The notes under the pieces are model-generated. The model was not told the DNA's origin, ran no database searches, and was given only the letters and a program-made list of their open reading frames with translations. DNA of 64,000 nucleotides from positions 101,073 to 165,072 of the forward strand of contig JAHDDO010000003.1 of assembly GCA_020629315.1 (NCBI GenBank). The letters run 5' to 3'. This stretch comes from Saprospiraceae bacterium. GTDB taxonomy: Bacteria > Bacteroidota > Bacteroidia > Chitinophagales > Saprospiraceae. The position numbers and the translations under genes were made by a program. Positions 47,632 to 56,765 of this stretch are shown here, piece by piece (within the stretch, counting starts at the first letter, position 1; each line of letters opens with the position of its first letter).

Positions 47632-47640
47632 GATTCAATT

Positions 47641-49095
47641 ATGAAAAAATTAAACAGAAGAGCCTTCTTAGGTGAGGCAAGTTGCAAAGCGATCGGTTCG
47701 ACCGCCTTTTTGAATACTATATTGAATCTGGGGATGATAAATACCACCTCAGCTCGACCTCATATTATTGGAGCAGACGGGGACTACAAAGCCATGGTCT
47801 GTATATTATTGGCTGGAGGAGCAGATACCTTCAATGTCTTAGTACCTACCGAATCTTCGGAATATGCAGATTACCAAACTACTAGAGGAGATCTAGCACT
47901 GGACGTGGATGCGGACCCTGCAGAATTATTAGATCTGGATTATAATGATAGTGGACGGACCTTTGCCGTGCATGCGGGTATGCCTGATGTAAGAGATATG
48001 TTTGATAGTGGTGACCTTGCCTTTATAGCCAATATAGGCACCCTAATAGAACCCATAGCTGATGTAGTAGATTATAACTCTGGTTTAAAATCTATTCCAC
48101 TTGGATTATACTCTCATTCGGATCAGATAATGCAATGGCAAACATCTGTACCCCAAAGTCGAACAGCGGTAGGGGTAGGAGGACGAATGGCTGACATCTT
48201 ATCTGATATGAACACAATCGATCAGATATCCATGAATATTTCTTTATCCGGAAGAAATAGATTTCAAGCCGGAAATGATACTATAGAATATGCGATCAGT
48301 AATGGTACAAACGAAAGCAATATTGGTTTTGAAGGAGAGCCATGGTGGTTAAATAATAGTGGCTTTTTATCGATGAAGCGCTCTGATGCCATCCGTTCGA
48401 TGGCTGAACAAGCCTATGCAAATATATTTGAATCTACATTCGGAACCTTGACATCGCAATCTATGGATGCCTTCGAAGTATTCAAAAATGCATTCTTAAA
48501 TCTGGTCCCCCTCACTACCGAATTTTCAGATACTACTTTTTCCAAAGACCTAAAGAAGATTGCTGAATTAATCAGTGTCCGAACACACTTAGGAGCTAAC
48601 AGACAAATATTCTTTGTGACCTTTGGAGGATGGGATCATCATGATGATGTACTTATAAACCAGGCTAATATGTTGCCTGTATTAAATGATGGTTTGAAAG
48701 AGTTTAAAGACGCACTTGCAGAAATCGGGATGACAGATAATGTGGTCACGTTTACCATTTCTGACTTTGCTAGAACCCTTACCTCTAACGGAAATGGGTC
48801 CGATCACGCTTGGGGCGGAAACCAGATGATTATGGGTGGCCCGATAGATGGAAAAAAGATCTATGGAGAATACCCAAGCTTATACCTGGATGATAATGAC
48901 CTGAATTTATCAGATAAAGGACGATTTATTCCACAGACCTCAATTGATGAGTTTTATGCTGAACTAGCATTATGGTTCGGCACCTCACCTAATGATCTAG
49001 AATACATCCTTCCTAACATCTGTAATTTTTATTCTTCATCTAATTGTCCTAGTGATATCCCATTGGATTACGCACCTATAGGGATGTTCTTATAA
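47641..49095 (+). CDS. DUF1501 family protein with Tat-like signal
   Basis: 484 residues. The N-terminus has a Tat-like motif NRRAFLGEASC followed by a hydrophobic stretch. DUF1501 (sulfatase-fold-like) features: YKAMVCILLAGGADTFNVLVP, LYSHSDQIMQWQTS, ARTLTSNGNGSDHAWGG and IMGGPIDGKKIYG near the end. The family resembles alkaline phosphatase/sulfatase folds, but I do not see an established active site. It starts 9 bases after the DUF1800 stop and is followed at 5 bases by the PA14/T9SS gene. Confidence 0.88.
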   Translation: MKKLNRRAFLGEASCKAIGSTAFLNTILNLGMINTTSARPHIIGADGDYKAMVCILLAGGADTFNVLVPTESSEYADYQTTRGDLALDVDADPAELLDLDYNDSGRTFAVHAGMPDVRDMFDSGDLAFIANIGTLIEPIADVVDYNSGLKSIPLGLYSHSDQIMQWQTSVPQSRTAVGVGGRMADILSDMNTIDQISMNISLSGRNRFQAGNDTIEYAISNGTNESNIGFEGEPWWLNNSGFLSMKRSDAIRSMAEQAYANIFESTFGTLTSQSMDAFEVFKNAFLNLVPLTTEFSDTTFSKDLKKIAELISVRTHLGANRQIFFVTFGGWDHHDDVLINQANMLPVLNDGLKEFKDALAEIGMTDNVVTFTISDFARTLTSNGNGSDHAWGGNQMIMGGPIDGKKIYGEYPSLYLDDNDLNLSDKGRFIPQTSIDEFYAELALWFGTSPNDLEYILPNICNFYSSSNCPSDIPLDYAPIGMFL

Positions 49096-49100
49096 GCCAA

Positions 49101-51467
49101 ATGACTATGATTAAAAATATATTTCTCAGTTTATGTTTGCTCACTACCAGCTTTACATGCTATACTCAAATCTGTGTAGGTGAGCCGGGACAAGTGCAGT
49201 GGCAGGTGTGGCGAACCTTGATGGACGATGAATTTGGAGAACTCCAGGCAGACGAATTCTATCCTACTAAAAGCGACATTGAACAAACTGTGTATCGCTT
49301 ACAAACGCCAATAAATTATGACAATTTTATGGGTGGACGATTGGCTGGATTTCTCCAAGTCCCAGAATCGGGTGATGTTACCTTCAATATTACCGGAGAC
49401 GATAAGGTCCAATTATATCTAAGTACTGACGAGTCTCCAGATAATAAAGTTTTAATAGCCTATACAGATGATTGGACAAATGTAGATGAACACGATAAAT
49501 ACCCCGAACAAACGTCGGCGCCTCAGTCATTAGTTGCCGGGGAGTATTATTTCTTTGAACTGTTATATGTTGAAGCAAGCGGGGGTGATCACGCTACGGT
49601 TTATTGGCAAAGTGATTTTGAAGATCCAGAAAATTGGACCATTATCACCGCAGATTACATATTTGATGTTGGCTGCTTGGATGACCCTTGCCCGGATCGA
49701 GGCACCGCTTGTGATGATGGAGATAGTGCCACTGTTGATGATGTCGAAGACGGTCATTGCAATTGTGTGGGAATACCAGCAAATGCTAATGACTGCTTTG
49801 GTGAGAATGGGGTGCAGAGCTTTAGATATGAAGGCGTGCCCGGAGGGAATTTAGATGATCTTTATGAAGATCCAGATTTCCCAAATATGCCAAATACCTC
49901 ATTTGTTTCTTCTTTCCTTGGTGTAGAAAAAACAAATGTGTTGGATGACATGGGTCATCTAATTCAAGGGTTTATTGTAATTCCTGAAACAGGCGATTAT
50001 CGCTTTAATATTACCAGCGATAATAGTTCGATATTCTACCTCAGTTCAGATGATACAGAAGAAAACAAAGAAGATAATAGTGTGGAATTATCAGGCTGGA
50101 CAGGTACTATAGAACATGATAAGTATGAAACACAATCTTCGGATCCGATCGCGCTTACAAAAGGCGATATCCATTTCTTTGAAATAAATCACAAAGAGGG
50201 TGGGGGTTCAGAGCATTATAGCGTATTCTGGGAAACACCATTTACTCCTGAAGGTCAATGGAAACGTATACCTGCATTCTATTTGTACACCTATGATTGC
50301 ACACTGGCTTGTGTGCCAGAAGGCATAGCCTGTGATGATGGCAATCCATTCACAAATAACGATATGTATGATGCCAATTGTCAATGTGTGGGTACACCTT
50401 GCTCAGGAGAAGACTGTGATGATCCGTTAGCAAGTTATATAGCGTATGATAAATGCGCGTTTACGCAAGAGATTGATGATCGAGAAGATACACAATGGCT
50501 CTCCTGCGAAAAGAGTGAAAATCCAAATTCGGATCGTGGATTATCACATTGGATCAGTTATGATCTAGGCCAACTATATACTTTATTCGATGCTCAGGTA
50601 TGGAATTATAACGTAGCTAATATGACAGAAAAAGGATTCTCAATGGTAGCCGTTGATATTTCTTTGGATGGAAATACTTGGACGGAACATGGAATTTATA
50701 ATTGGCCCTTAGCACAGGGAGAATCTAATTATAGTGGTTTCATGGGTCCTAGCTTTGATGGAGCCATAGCTAGATATGTAGTATTTACAGCTTTGGATAG
50801 CGGCGATGAATGTAAGGGTCTGGGAAAGATTGCCTTCGAAGCAGCTATTTGCCCAGATGTAGACACGCCTTGCGATGATAATGATCCGATGACCATCGGT
50901 GATGCCTATACAGCTGATTGTGAATGTATTGGTGATCCGATTGATCAGAATTTGTGTGAGGTAGACACGCTATTATTGGGAGATACGGTACTCGTGTCAG
51001 CCAATTATAGCGCTGTGGATTATGTGGAAAGTATAAGCTCTACAGATACCCTTTCTCCAGTTTCATTAATTGCAGGAATGGAAGTGTTGTTAGAGGGTGG
51101 ATTTTCTATTCCAGCTGGAAGTGATGTATTGGTTGCGATTGATAATTGTGATGAAGAACGGACGGCTCAATTACTTTCGGAAACGGGCATTAAAGAAGCC
51201 GTAGAAAAGGAACCCGCTATTTTTCAAATATTGGAAAGCGATCAATCTGATGAAGTAGTTCTGCTATTCCGCTTGGAGCAAGCAGAAAAAGTGGATATTA
51301 CATTGATTAGTTTAGATGGTCAAACGTCCTACGAATTGGTCCATCATAGCTATAGGAATAGAGGTATTTATCAAAAGCGATTTAGAAAGAAAAAATTGGA
51401 AACGGGCGTTTATCTTCTGAAGTTCAAGACAGATAATTATAGCGAAACGAAACGGATTCAAGTCTAA
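49101..51467 (+). CDS. PA14-like and F5/8-type domain protein with T9SS sorting domain
   Basis: 788 residues, signal peptide ending FTCYTQ. Two PA14-like domains (about 25-195 and 230-425) share the strands GFLQVPESGDVTFNITGDDKVQLYLS and GFIVIPETGDYRFNITSDN plus HDKYE and a final VYWQ/VFWE strand. Three short Cys modules of pattern CDDG/DxxxTxxDxxxxxCxCxG separate the parts (about 203-225, 408-430, 595-620). A discoidin (F5/8C)-like domain spans about 440-590, and a T9SS sorting domain ends it (about 715-788). It is presumably the surface carbohydrate-binding product delivered with the DUF1800/DUF1501 pair. Confidence 0.82.
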   Translation: MTMIKNIFLSLCLLTTSFTCYTQICVGEPGQVQWQVWRTLMDDEFGELQADEFYPTKSDIEQTVYRLQTPINYDNFMGGRLAGFLQVPESGDVTFNITGDDKVQLYLSTDESPDNKVLIAYTDDWTNVDEHDKYPEQTSAPQSLVAGEYYFFELLYVEASGGDHATVYWQSDFEDPENWTIITADYIFDVGCLDDPCPDRGTACDDGDSATVDDVEDGHCNCVGIPANANDCFGENGVQSFRYEGVPGGNLDDLYEDPDFPNMPNTSFVSSFLGVEKTNVLDDMGHLIQGFIVIPETGDYRFNITSDNSSIFYLSSDDTEENKEDNSVELSGWTGTIEHDKYETQSSDPIALTKGDIHFFEINHKEGGGSEHYSVFWETPFTPEGQWKRIPAFYLYTYDCTLACVPEGIACDDGNPFTNNDMYDANCQCVGTPCSGEDCDDPLASYIAYDKCAFTQEIDDREDTQWLSCEKSENPNSDRGLSHWISYDLGQLYTLFDAQVWNYNVANMTEKGFSMVAVDISLDGNTWTEHGIYNWPLAQGESNYSGFMGPSFDGAIARYVVFTALDSGDECKGLGKIAFEAAICPDVDTPCDDNDPMTIGDAYTADCECIGDPIDQNLCEVDTLLLGDTVLVSANYSAVDYVESISSTDTLSPVSLIAGMEVLLEGGFSIPAGSDVLVAIDNCDEERTAQLLSETGIKEAVEKEPAIFQILESDQSDEVVLLFRLEQAEKVDITLISLDGQTSYELVHHSYRNRGIYQKRFRKKKLETGVYLLKFKTDNYSETKRIQV

Positions 51468-51484
51468 TTTGAAAGTAGTTATTT

Positions 51485-51679
51485 GGGTGATCCCACGATA
51501 GACTTCGCCTATCTAAGGTCGCTATGTTCCAGGACTCGCCATTCGGCTCGGTTCTCATGCTAGCTAAGCCCAATTAGCATTGATGAATATAAGCCCATTT
51601 TTGTATCAGATGCTAAAATTTATCTTTCTAGACCTTGCTAGCATCGGAACGCCTTCGGCCCCTTGCACAGCGCTATCAC
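51485..51679 (+). repeat. REP-like structured intergenic repeat, copy E (interrupted)
   Basis: Starts GGGTGATCCC, has a GATAG/CTATC stem (51497-51501 with 51509-51513), continues AAGGTCGCTATGTTCCAGG, and a matching end GCGCTATCAC occurs at 51670-51679. The two halves are about 100 bases further apart than in other copies, with TGCTAGC at both sides of the extra sequence. It lies between the PA14 gene and the methyltransferase; no gene is seen here. Confidence 0.4.
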
Positions 51680-51702
51680 AAACAACTCATTTTTACAGGA
51701 TG

Positions 51703-52518
51703 CTATATTTTCTCGGCTATAATTTCGATGAGCACTGGACAAAATAAAGTAGTAAAATCTTTCTTCTCCAAGTCTTCAAATTCGAGATATGCTTTGTCTA
51801 AGGTGTCTTGAGAAATATAGCCCATGTCAACAAGCCTTGGGAAATAAGTATAATAAAATGTTTTTGGCCAATGCCATGTCAGATCAGCAGGTGTAGCTAA
51901 CTTCTGCATTATTCGCACATTTTGGATCTTCATTCCCAAATCAGAAAGCATAGAAGGAATATGCCGTCCTACATCTATATCACCTTCCTGTTCCTTAAAA
52001 CTTAATAGACATTGCGATATGCATTTGTTCAAATTAGGCCCAGAAGGCTCTAGTTGGTGAGTGGACCAATCATAGTATTCCTGAATAACCATCTTAGCTC
52101 CAGGCTTTAAAGAATGATATACCTTTTGGACGATCTCTTTAGGATTATGTACCCATGCCAAAGCCCAACGGCAATACATGCCATCAAAGGTATCAGAACC
52201 CAGTTCCATATCGTTAAAATCAACAGCTTGAGCTGCAATGTTCAGATCATGAATCTTGGCTAACTCCTGTATATAGCGAATATACCCTTCAGATCTATCA
52301 ATAGCAGTGACCTTACCTGTTTTGCCTGTTAAAAAGGCTAGCTCCTGACTAACAAAACCAGGTCCGCAACCTAGGTCTAGAATATGGTGGCCGGCCGTGA
52401 ATCCGGCAGTATTCCAACCTTGTTGTGCCTCAGATGCCCAAACTTGATGCTGAACACCCAATCGGAAGAGCTCGTCTCTATCCGTTCCTAAAATATATTC
52501 ATTAGCTTCTTTAGCCAT
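51703..52518 (-). CDS. Class I SAM-dependent methyltransferase
   Basis: 271 residues from ATG 52518 (six codons upstream is a less likely ATG). Motif I is HHILDLGCGPGFVSQELA (about 43-60), the acidic ribose residue lies in VTAIDRSEGYI, and motif IV/post-I in DGMYCRWALAWVHNP. This is a Methyltransf-25/11 type fold. The substrate is not predictable. It stands alone, convergent with the upstream PA14 operon and divergent from fabG. Confidence 0.88.
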   Translation of the reverse strand: MAKEANEYILGTDRDELFRLGVQHQVWASEAQQGWNTAGFTAGHHILDLGCGPGFVSQELAFLTGKTGKVTAIDRSEGYIRYIQELAKIHDLNIAAQAVDFNDMELGSDTFDGMYCRWALAWVHNPKEIVQKVYHSLKPGAKMVIQEYYDWSTHQLEPSGPNLNKCISQCLLSFKEQEGDIDVGRHIPSMLSDLGMKIQNVRIMQKLATPADLTWHWPKTFYYTYFPRLVDMGYISQDTLDKAYLEFEDLEKKDFTTLFCPVLIEIIAEKI

Positions 52519-52630
52519 CCTTATTTTTTTTAGCAATATAGGAAATCAATGGACTAAAGAATGACATTGACCGACACAAAAAACAAGGAAATGAGATTGA
52601 TTATATTTATACTCTTAATACTCAATTATT

Positions 52631-53377
52631 ATGAAGCTATTGCAAGATAAAGTCGTTTTGATAACAGGAGGTTCCAGAGGTATTGGAAAAGGGATTGCCA
52701 AATCTATGGCAAGTCATGGAGCTAGTGTGGCATTTACCTATCGGTCCTCAGCCGATCAAGCGAAAACCGTCTTAGAAGAATTACGAAATGAGGGCGTTGA
52801 AGCCGAAATGTACCAATCTGACGCAAGTAACTTTGAAGCCGCTGAAAAACTAGTTGGCGATGTTATGGAGCGTTTTGGTAAAATTGATGTGTTGATAAAT
52901 AACGCAGGGATAACAAAAGACACCTTAATGCTGCGCATGGGTGAAGATCAATGGGATGCTGTGATTGAAGTAAATTTAAAATCTGTGTTTAATCTCACGA
53001 AGCATGCATTGCGACCTATGCTAAAAGCAAGGGGTGGTTCCATAATAAATATGAGTAGTGTTGTAGGTATTTTCGGAAATGCAGGACAAGCAAACTATGC
53101 AGCATCCAAGGCTGGTATTATTGGCTTTTCAAAATCCATTGCGAAAGAACTAGGTTCAAGAAATATTCGTTGTAATGTTATTGCTCCAGGATTCATTGAG
53201 ACTGAAATGACAGAGGCAATGGAAGATAAGGCTAGGGAAAGCTATGAGTCAGCCATACCATTAAAAAGAATGGGAATGACGGATGATATAGCCAATGCAT
53301 GTGTGTATTTAGGTTCAGATCTTTCAAGTTATGTTACTGGCCAGGTCCTCAGCGTCTGCGGAGGATTAAACATGTAA
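52631..53377 (+). CDS. fabG: 3-oxoacyl-[ACP] reductase
   Basis: 248 residues with TGGSRGIGKG (12-21), NNAGIT, the Ser-Tyr-Lys set (SSVVG...NYAASKAG), and the FabG-specific ends GFIETEMT and VTGQVLSVCGGLNM. It reduces 3-oxoacyl-ACP in fatty-acid elongation. The CGG in place of the usual DGG near the end is a small deviation. One base separates it from the metzincin gene. Confidence 0.93.
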   Translation: MKLLQDKVVLITGGSRGIGKGIAKSMASHGASVAFTYRSSADQAKTVLEELRNEGVEAEMYQSDASNFEAAEKLVGDVMERFGKIDVLINNAGITKDTLMLRMGEDQWDAVIEVNLKSVFNLTKHALRPMLKARGGSIINMSSVVGIFGNAGQANYAASKAGIIGFSKSIAKELGSRNIRCNVIAPGFIETEMTEAMEDKARESYESAIPLKRMGMTDDIANACVYLGSDLSSYVTGQVLSVCGGLNM

Positions 53378-53378
53378 G

Positions 53379-54629
53379 ATGGTAAGGATAGTTTTCTTCT
53401 TTGTAGCAATAGTCATTTGCTTTTTATGCTGTACCCCCAAGCTGCAAGTAACCCATTTAAGGCATTATGATGAAGTAATGGCTGAGGCTCGGCATGATGC
53501 AAAAGAGCCAAGAGATAGGAAGTATTGCACGGACCCATACGATTATGCACCCTATCCTGAGGAAGACGAATGGCTTGAAAAGCGGATCATTCGAATCAAC
53601 TTTCATATAATGAACGATTCGATCGGGGATAAAAATTTCCCAGAGACAGAAGAGACGTATGCCTACTTTAAATGCCTAGTAGATAATTGCAACGAACGCT
53701 TGCGAAATAATCGAAAAATGAATCTTCCAGTAGGTAATCAGACACCTAACCTGGATCCTAAATACAGATATCGATTGGTACCAAATACGTCAGACCCAGA
53801 CGACAATGGTATATATTTTCATTATGACAATGAGCACTATTTCTATGTAAATAAAGGGAAGCATAGGAATAACTATAAACGAGAGGTTATAGAGAAATAC
53901 GGCGTTAATACAGATTCTATTTTGAATGTGTTTGTTTTACCTCATCATCCCGATAGTGTCAAATCCAAAACATATGGAGGCCATGATGCCGGTATCGCCT
54001 TGGGAACCTCAGTGAAGATTGCGGGTTTATACGATGATCGGTTAAAATGTTGGGAGTATGCCGTGCTTTTAAACCATGAAATCGGTCATGTATTTGGTTT
54101 GAATCACGCTTGGACAAAAAGTGATGGTTGTGATGATACACCACCTAACCCAAACTGTTGGGGCCCTAATAGTGCAGCCCCATGCAATACAGAAGTGGTA
54201 TCCAATAACCTCATGGATTATAATGCGCAACAAATGGCTATCACTCCTTGCCAATTAGGAAGAGTACATAGAACCATTGCGGATTTAAATTCTAAAAAAA
54301 GAGGATTGGTCATTGCAAAATGGTGTGAACCTGATCTGTCGGATAATATTAATGTGAAAGGAAATATAGAATGGCGAGGAGCGAAGGATTTAAATAAGAA
54401 TATAATTGTACATCCAAACAGCGAATTGACCATTTCATGTCGACTTAGTTTAGCTAACGGCCGTAAAATAATTGTAAAGGAAGGTGGTGTTTTAATATTA
54501 AATGAATGTAGGATTCATAATGCATGTGGTGATAAATGGGGCGGTATTGTTTTAGAGAACCGCGATAAGAATCCAGGGCAACTCATAAAAAAGGGAACCA
54601 TCCAATTAGAAGACTTATCTGCAGAATAA
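53379..54629 (+). CDS. Metzincin-type zinc metalloprotease lipoprotein
   Basis: 416 residues. The signal MVRIVFFFVAIVICFLCC suggests lipidation at Cys17 or 18. The extended zinc motif HEIGHVFGLNH (233-243) with a Met-turn NNLMDYNA (about 278-285) identifies a metzincin, nearest to pappalysin-like M43 by the flanking Cys (C..DTPPNPNC, C..EV). The last about 90 residues form a beta-rich (right-handed-helix-like) tail (ELTISCRLSLANGRKIIVKEGGVLILNECRI). It is likely a surface or periplasmic protease. It begins one base after fabG and is apparently transcribed with it. Confidence 0.82.
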   Translation: MVRIVFFFVAIVICFLCCTPKLQVTHLRHYDEVMAEARHDAKEPRDRKYCTDPYDYAPYPEEDEWLEKRIIRINFHIMNDSIGDKNFPETEETYAYFKCLVDNCNERLRNNRKMNLPVGNQTPNLDPKYRYRLVPNTSDPDDNGIYFHYDNEHYFYVNKGKHRNNYKREVIEKYGVNTDSILNVFVLPHHPDSVKSKTYGGHDAGIALGTSVKIAGLYDDRLKCWEYAVLLNHEIGHVFGLNHAWTKSDGCDDTPPNPNCWGPNSAAPCNTEVVSNNLMDYNAQQMAITPCQLGRVHRTIADLNSKKRGLVIAKWCEPDLSDNINVKGNIEWRGAKDLNKNIIVHPNSELTISCRLSLANGRKIIVKEGGVLILNECRIHNACGDKWGGIVLENRDKNPGQLIKKGTIQLEDLSAE

Positions 54630-54778
54630 TCGGGACTCAAAGGCCGCGTATTTCTAGTTGCAACGTATGTATAATACGCATATTCATACTAGCTATTAGT
54701 CAAACCAAGGGGATTCCCTGAATTTTATCAGTTATTTACCAAGGCACTTCTTTATGAGTAGAAGAAGCCCTAATTTCA

Positions 54779-55231
54779 TTGATATATCAATATATTATTG
54801 TGATCGAGCATACTTTAATTTTCGAAATTGAGAAAACGGCTAAGATGATTAGACAGTATTCTCAAAAGCAGTCGGAACTGTTGGATAATGGTCTAACCAT
54901 CGACCAATGGAATGTGCTTTTGGTAATAAAGCAAAATGAGAATATCTCATTGAAGGACTTATCCAAATTAGTATTTAGAGATACAGCTTCGATAACGCGT
55001 TCGATTCAGATTCTTGAAGAACAAGAACTTATTATAAAATCAACGGATAGCGACGATTTTAGAAAGTACCTACTTAAGTTAAGCCCTAAAGCTGAATTTT
55101 TATTGCAGGTTTATGACCCAGAAGTATCTAAGCATCGTAAGAAATGTTTTGATGGGTTTTTTGACCAAGAGATGCAATTACTGAGCACGTTTATGAAACG
55201 CGTCCAAGAAAATGTTTTGGAAAGAACTTAA
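54779..55231 (+). CDS. MarR family transcriptional regulator
   Basis: About 150 residues; no ATG at the expected position. TTG 54779 or GTG 54800 are the candidate starts. The winged-helix core is clear: LTIDQWNVLLVIKQNENISLKDLSKLVFRDTASITRSIQILEEQELI, wing DSDDFRKYLLKL, and terminal dimerisation helices. Its stop overlaps that of the convergent SDR gene by two bases, making it a candidate regulator of that gene. The upstream region (54630-54778) holds no other gene. Confidence 0.85.
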   Translation: MIYQYIIVIEHTLIFEIEKTAKMIRQYSQKQSELLDNGLTIDQWNVLLVIKQNENISLKDLSKLVFRDTASITRSIQILEEQELIIKSTDSDDFRKYLLKLSPKAEFLLQVYDPEVSKHRKKCFDGFFDQEMQLLSTFMKRVQENVLERT

Positions 55232-55929
55232 AGATCTCCTAATTGTGGACGTAATACTATTTCCTCTACCACAGCGGCCGGACTCATTTGTATAGCCGAC
55301 CAAACAGCAATGGCTATATCATTCGCTTCCATAAGACGTTCATGCGGCAAGTCTACACCAGCCCAAGAGTTAGACCAGGTAGCACCCGGTAAAATACTGG
55401 TGACTTTGATGCCTTCTTCCTTAAGCTCTTCTCGTAAAACTTTACTAAAGCCTAGTAAGGCAAATTTTGAAATACTGTATGAGCCACCATTAGGGTAGGC
55501 AATTTGACTGGCTATAGAGCACATATTGAAAATGTGTCGATTGGTTCCTTTACGAACCCTATCTATTAATCCTCTGGTAATTCGATAGGCACTATACAGA
55601 TTTGTTTCTATCTGTTTTTCCAATGTCCCTTCTTCTTCTTCTACGATTTTGCCAGGAAGGAATACGCCCGCATTGTTTATTAACACATCAATATGATCCC
55701 AGGTATTTTTTACGTCCTGAATAAATGATTGCGTTTCTGAAACCAAGCTTAGGTCTGCTCGCAAAGCATGGAAGACTTGATCAGGAAAACGTTGTTGTAA
55801 ATGTTCTTTTTTACTTTTTAGGTCTTCAATATTTCGACCATGAATGAGAATATTACATCCATTTTTTGCTAGTAATTCTGCAATGGCCCAGCCTATGCCT
55901 TTCGTGGATCCGGTGATTACAACATTCAT
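55228..55929 (-). CDS. SDR family oxidoreductase
   Basis: 233 residues: TGSTKGIGWA (6-15), NNAGVF, catalytic Ser in MCSIAS and Tyr/Lys in SYSISKFAL, PGATWSNSW in the substrate loop. Classical SDR, cofactor NAD(P)H; substrate unknown. Convergent with the MarR gene and divergent from mlaE. Confidence 0.9.
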   Translation of the reverse strand: MNVVITGSTKGIGWAIAELLAKNGCNILIHGRNIEDLKSKKEHLQQRFPDQVFHALRADLSLVSETQSFIQDVKNTWDHIDVLINNAGVFLPGKIVEEEEGTLEKQIETNLYSAYRITRGLIDRVRKGTNRHIFNMCSIASQIAYPNGGSYSISKFALLGFSKVLREELKEEGIKVTSILPGATWSNSWAGVDLPHERLMEANDIAIAVWSAIQMSPAAVVEEIVLRPQLGDL

Positions 55930-55976
55930 TTCTAAAAGACTATTTAGTTAAAAAAGCGATGCTTGCGAAAATACGC

Positions 55977-55984
55977 TATTTTTG
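55977..55984 (+). promoter_or_regulatory. -7 element before mlaE
   Basis: TATTTTTG matches TAnnTTTG, 34 bases before the mlaE ATG in the divergent SDR/mlaE space. Confidence 0.4.
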
Positions 55985-56018
55985 AGTTCGAAATGAATGC
56001 ACTGGAACTAGAGGCTTT

Positions 56019-56765
56019 ATGATTAAAAACTTCCTTTTTCATTTAGGCAGATACGTGATGTGGCACAGTCAGATTTTCCGATATAAAGGAAATCTGTCTA
56101 TGTTTTATAAGGAGACCATCCGTCAGATGTATGATATTGGTATTGGTTCACTACCTATTGTAGCAATTATATCTGTATTTATTGGTGCCGTAACCGCCGT
56201 ACAAATATCTTATCAGTTATCCGATGCGTTTATCCCTAACTACTACATTGGGTACTTGGTAAGAGATATGATGATTATCGAATTAGCGGTAACGTTCACT
56301 TGTTTGGTACTTGCAGGAAAGGCAGGGTCTAAGATGGCGGCAGAGATAGGAGGTATGCGGCAAAAAGAACATATAGATGCCATGGAGATTATGGGGGTGA
56401 ATACCTCATCATACTTAGTATTTCCAAAGATCATTGCGGCTGTATTTTGTATACCTATACTTGTTTTTATATCTGCCATTATTGGCATTTTTGGTGGGTA
56501 TATGGCGACTATCTTAGCAGGCTTATTTAAAGAAAGTGAATACATAAAGGGACTTCGTGCTTTTTTTGACCCCTATAATATTGTATTGCTATACGTTAAG
56601 GCGGTTGTATTCTCTTACATACTGACTACCGTTTCCTGCTACCAAGGATATTTTGTAAAAGGAGGAAGTATAGAATTAGGACAGGCGAGTACTCGTGCTG
56701 TAGTGTATAGTGATATCTTAATACTTATAGCAGATTATGTCATAGCTGTAGTTTTAACCGTATAA
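56019..56765 (+). CDS. mlaE: MlaE family lipid-transport permease
   Basis: 248 residues with about five membrane segments. Family motifs GAVTAVQISYQL, AGKAGSKMAAEIGGMRQKEHIDAMEIMGVN and VFSYILTTVSCYQGYFVKGG are present. MlaE is the membrane part of the phospholipid transporter that maintains outer-membrane asymmetry. It is joined directly (zero gap) to the ATPase gene; no MlaD gene follows here. Confidence 0.93.
   Translation: MIKNFLFHLGRYVMWHSQIFRYKGNLSMFYKETIRQMYDIGIGSLPIVAIISVFIGAVTAVQISYQLSDAFIPNYYIGYLVRDMMIIELAVTFTCLVLAGKAGSKMAAEIGGMRQKEHIDAMEIMGVNTSSYLVFPKIIAAVFCIPILVFISAIIGIFGGYMATILAGLFKESEYIKGLRAFFDPYNIVLLYVKAVVFSYILTTVSCYQGYFVKGGSIELGQASTRAVVYSDILILIADYVIAVVLTV

Noticed and set aside
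49709-50930. Cys-rich CDDG...CxC repeats in the PA14 protein as a separate toxin or adhesin repeat family
   Set aside because: Only three short copies acting as linkers between domains; a common pattern in Bacteroidota secreted proteins.
54754-54779. ATG upstream of the MarR gene as its true start
   Set aside because: It is in a different frame that ends after about 25 codons; there is no sign of a frameshift joining it to the MarR reading.
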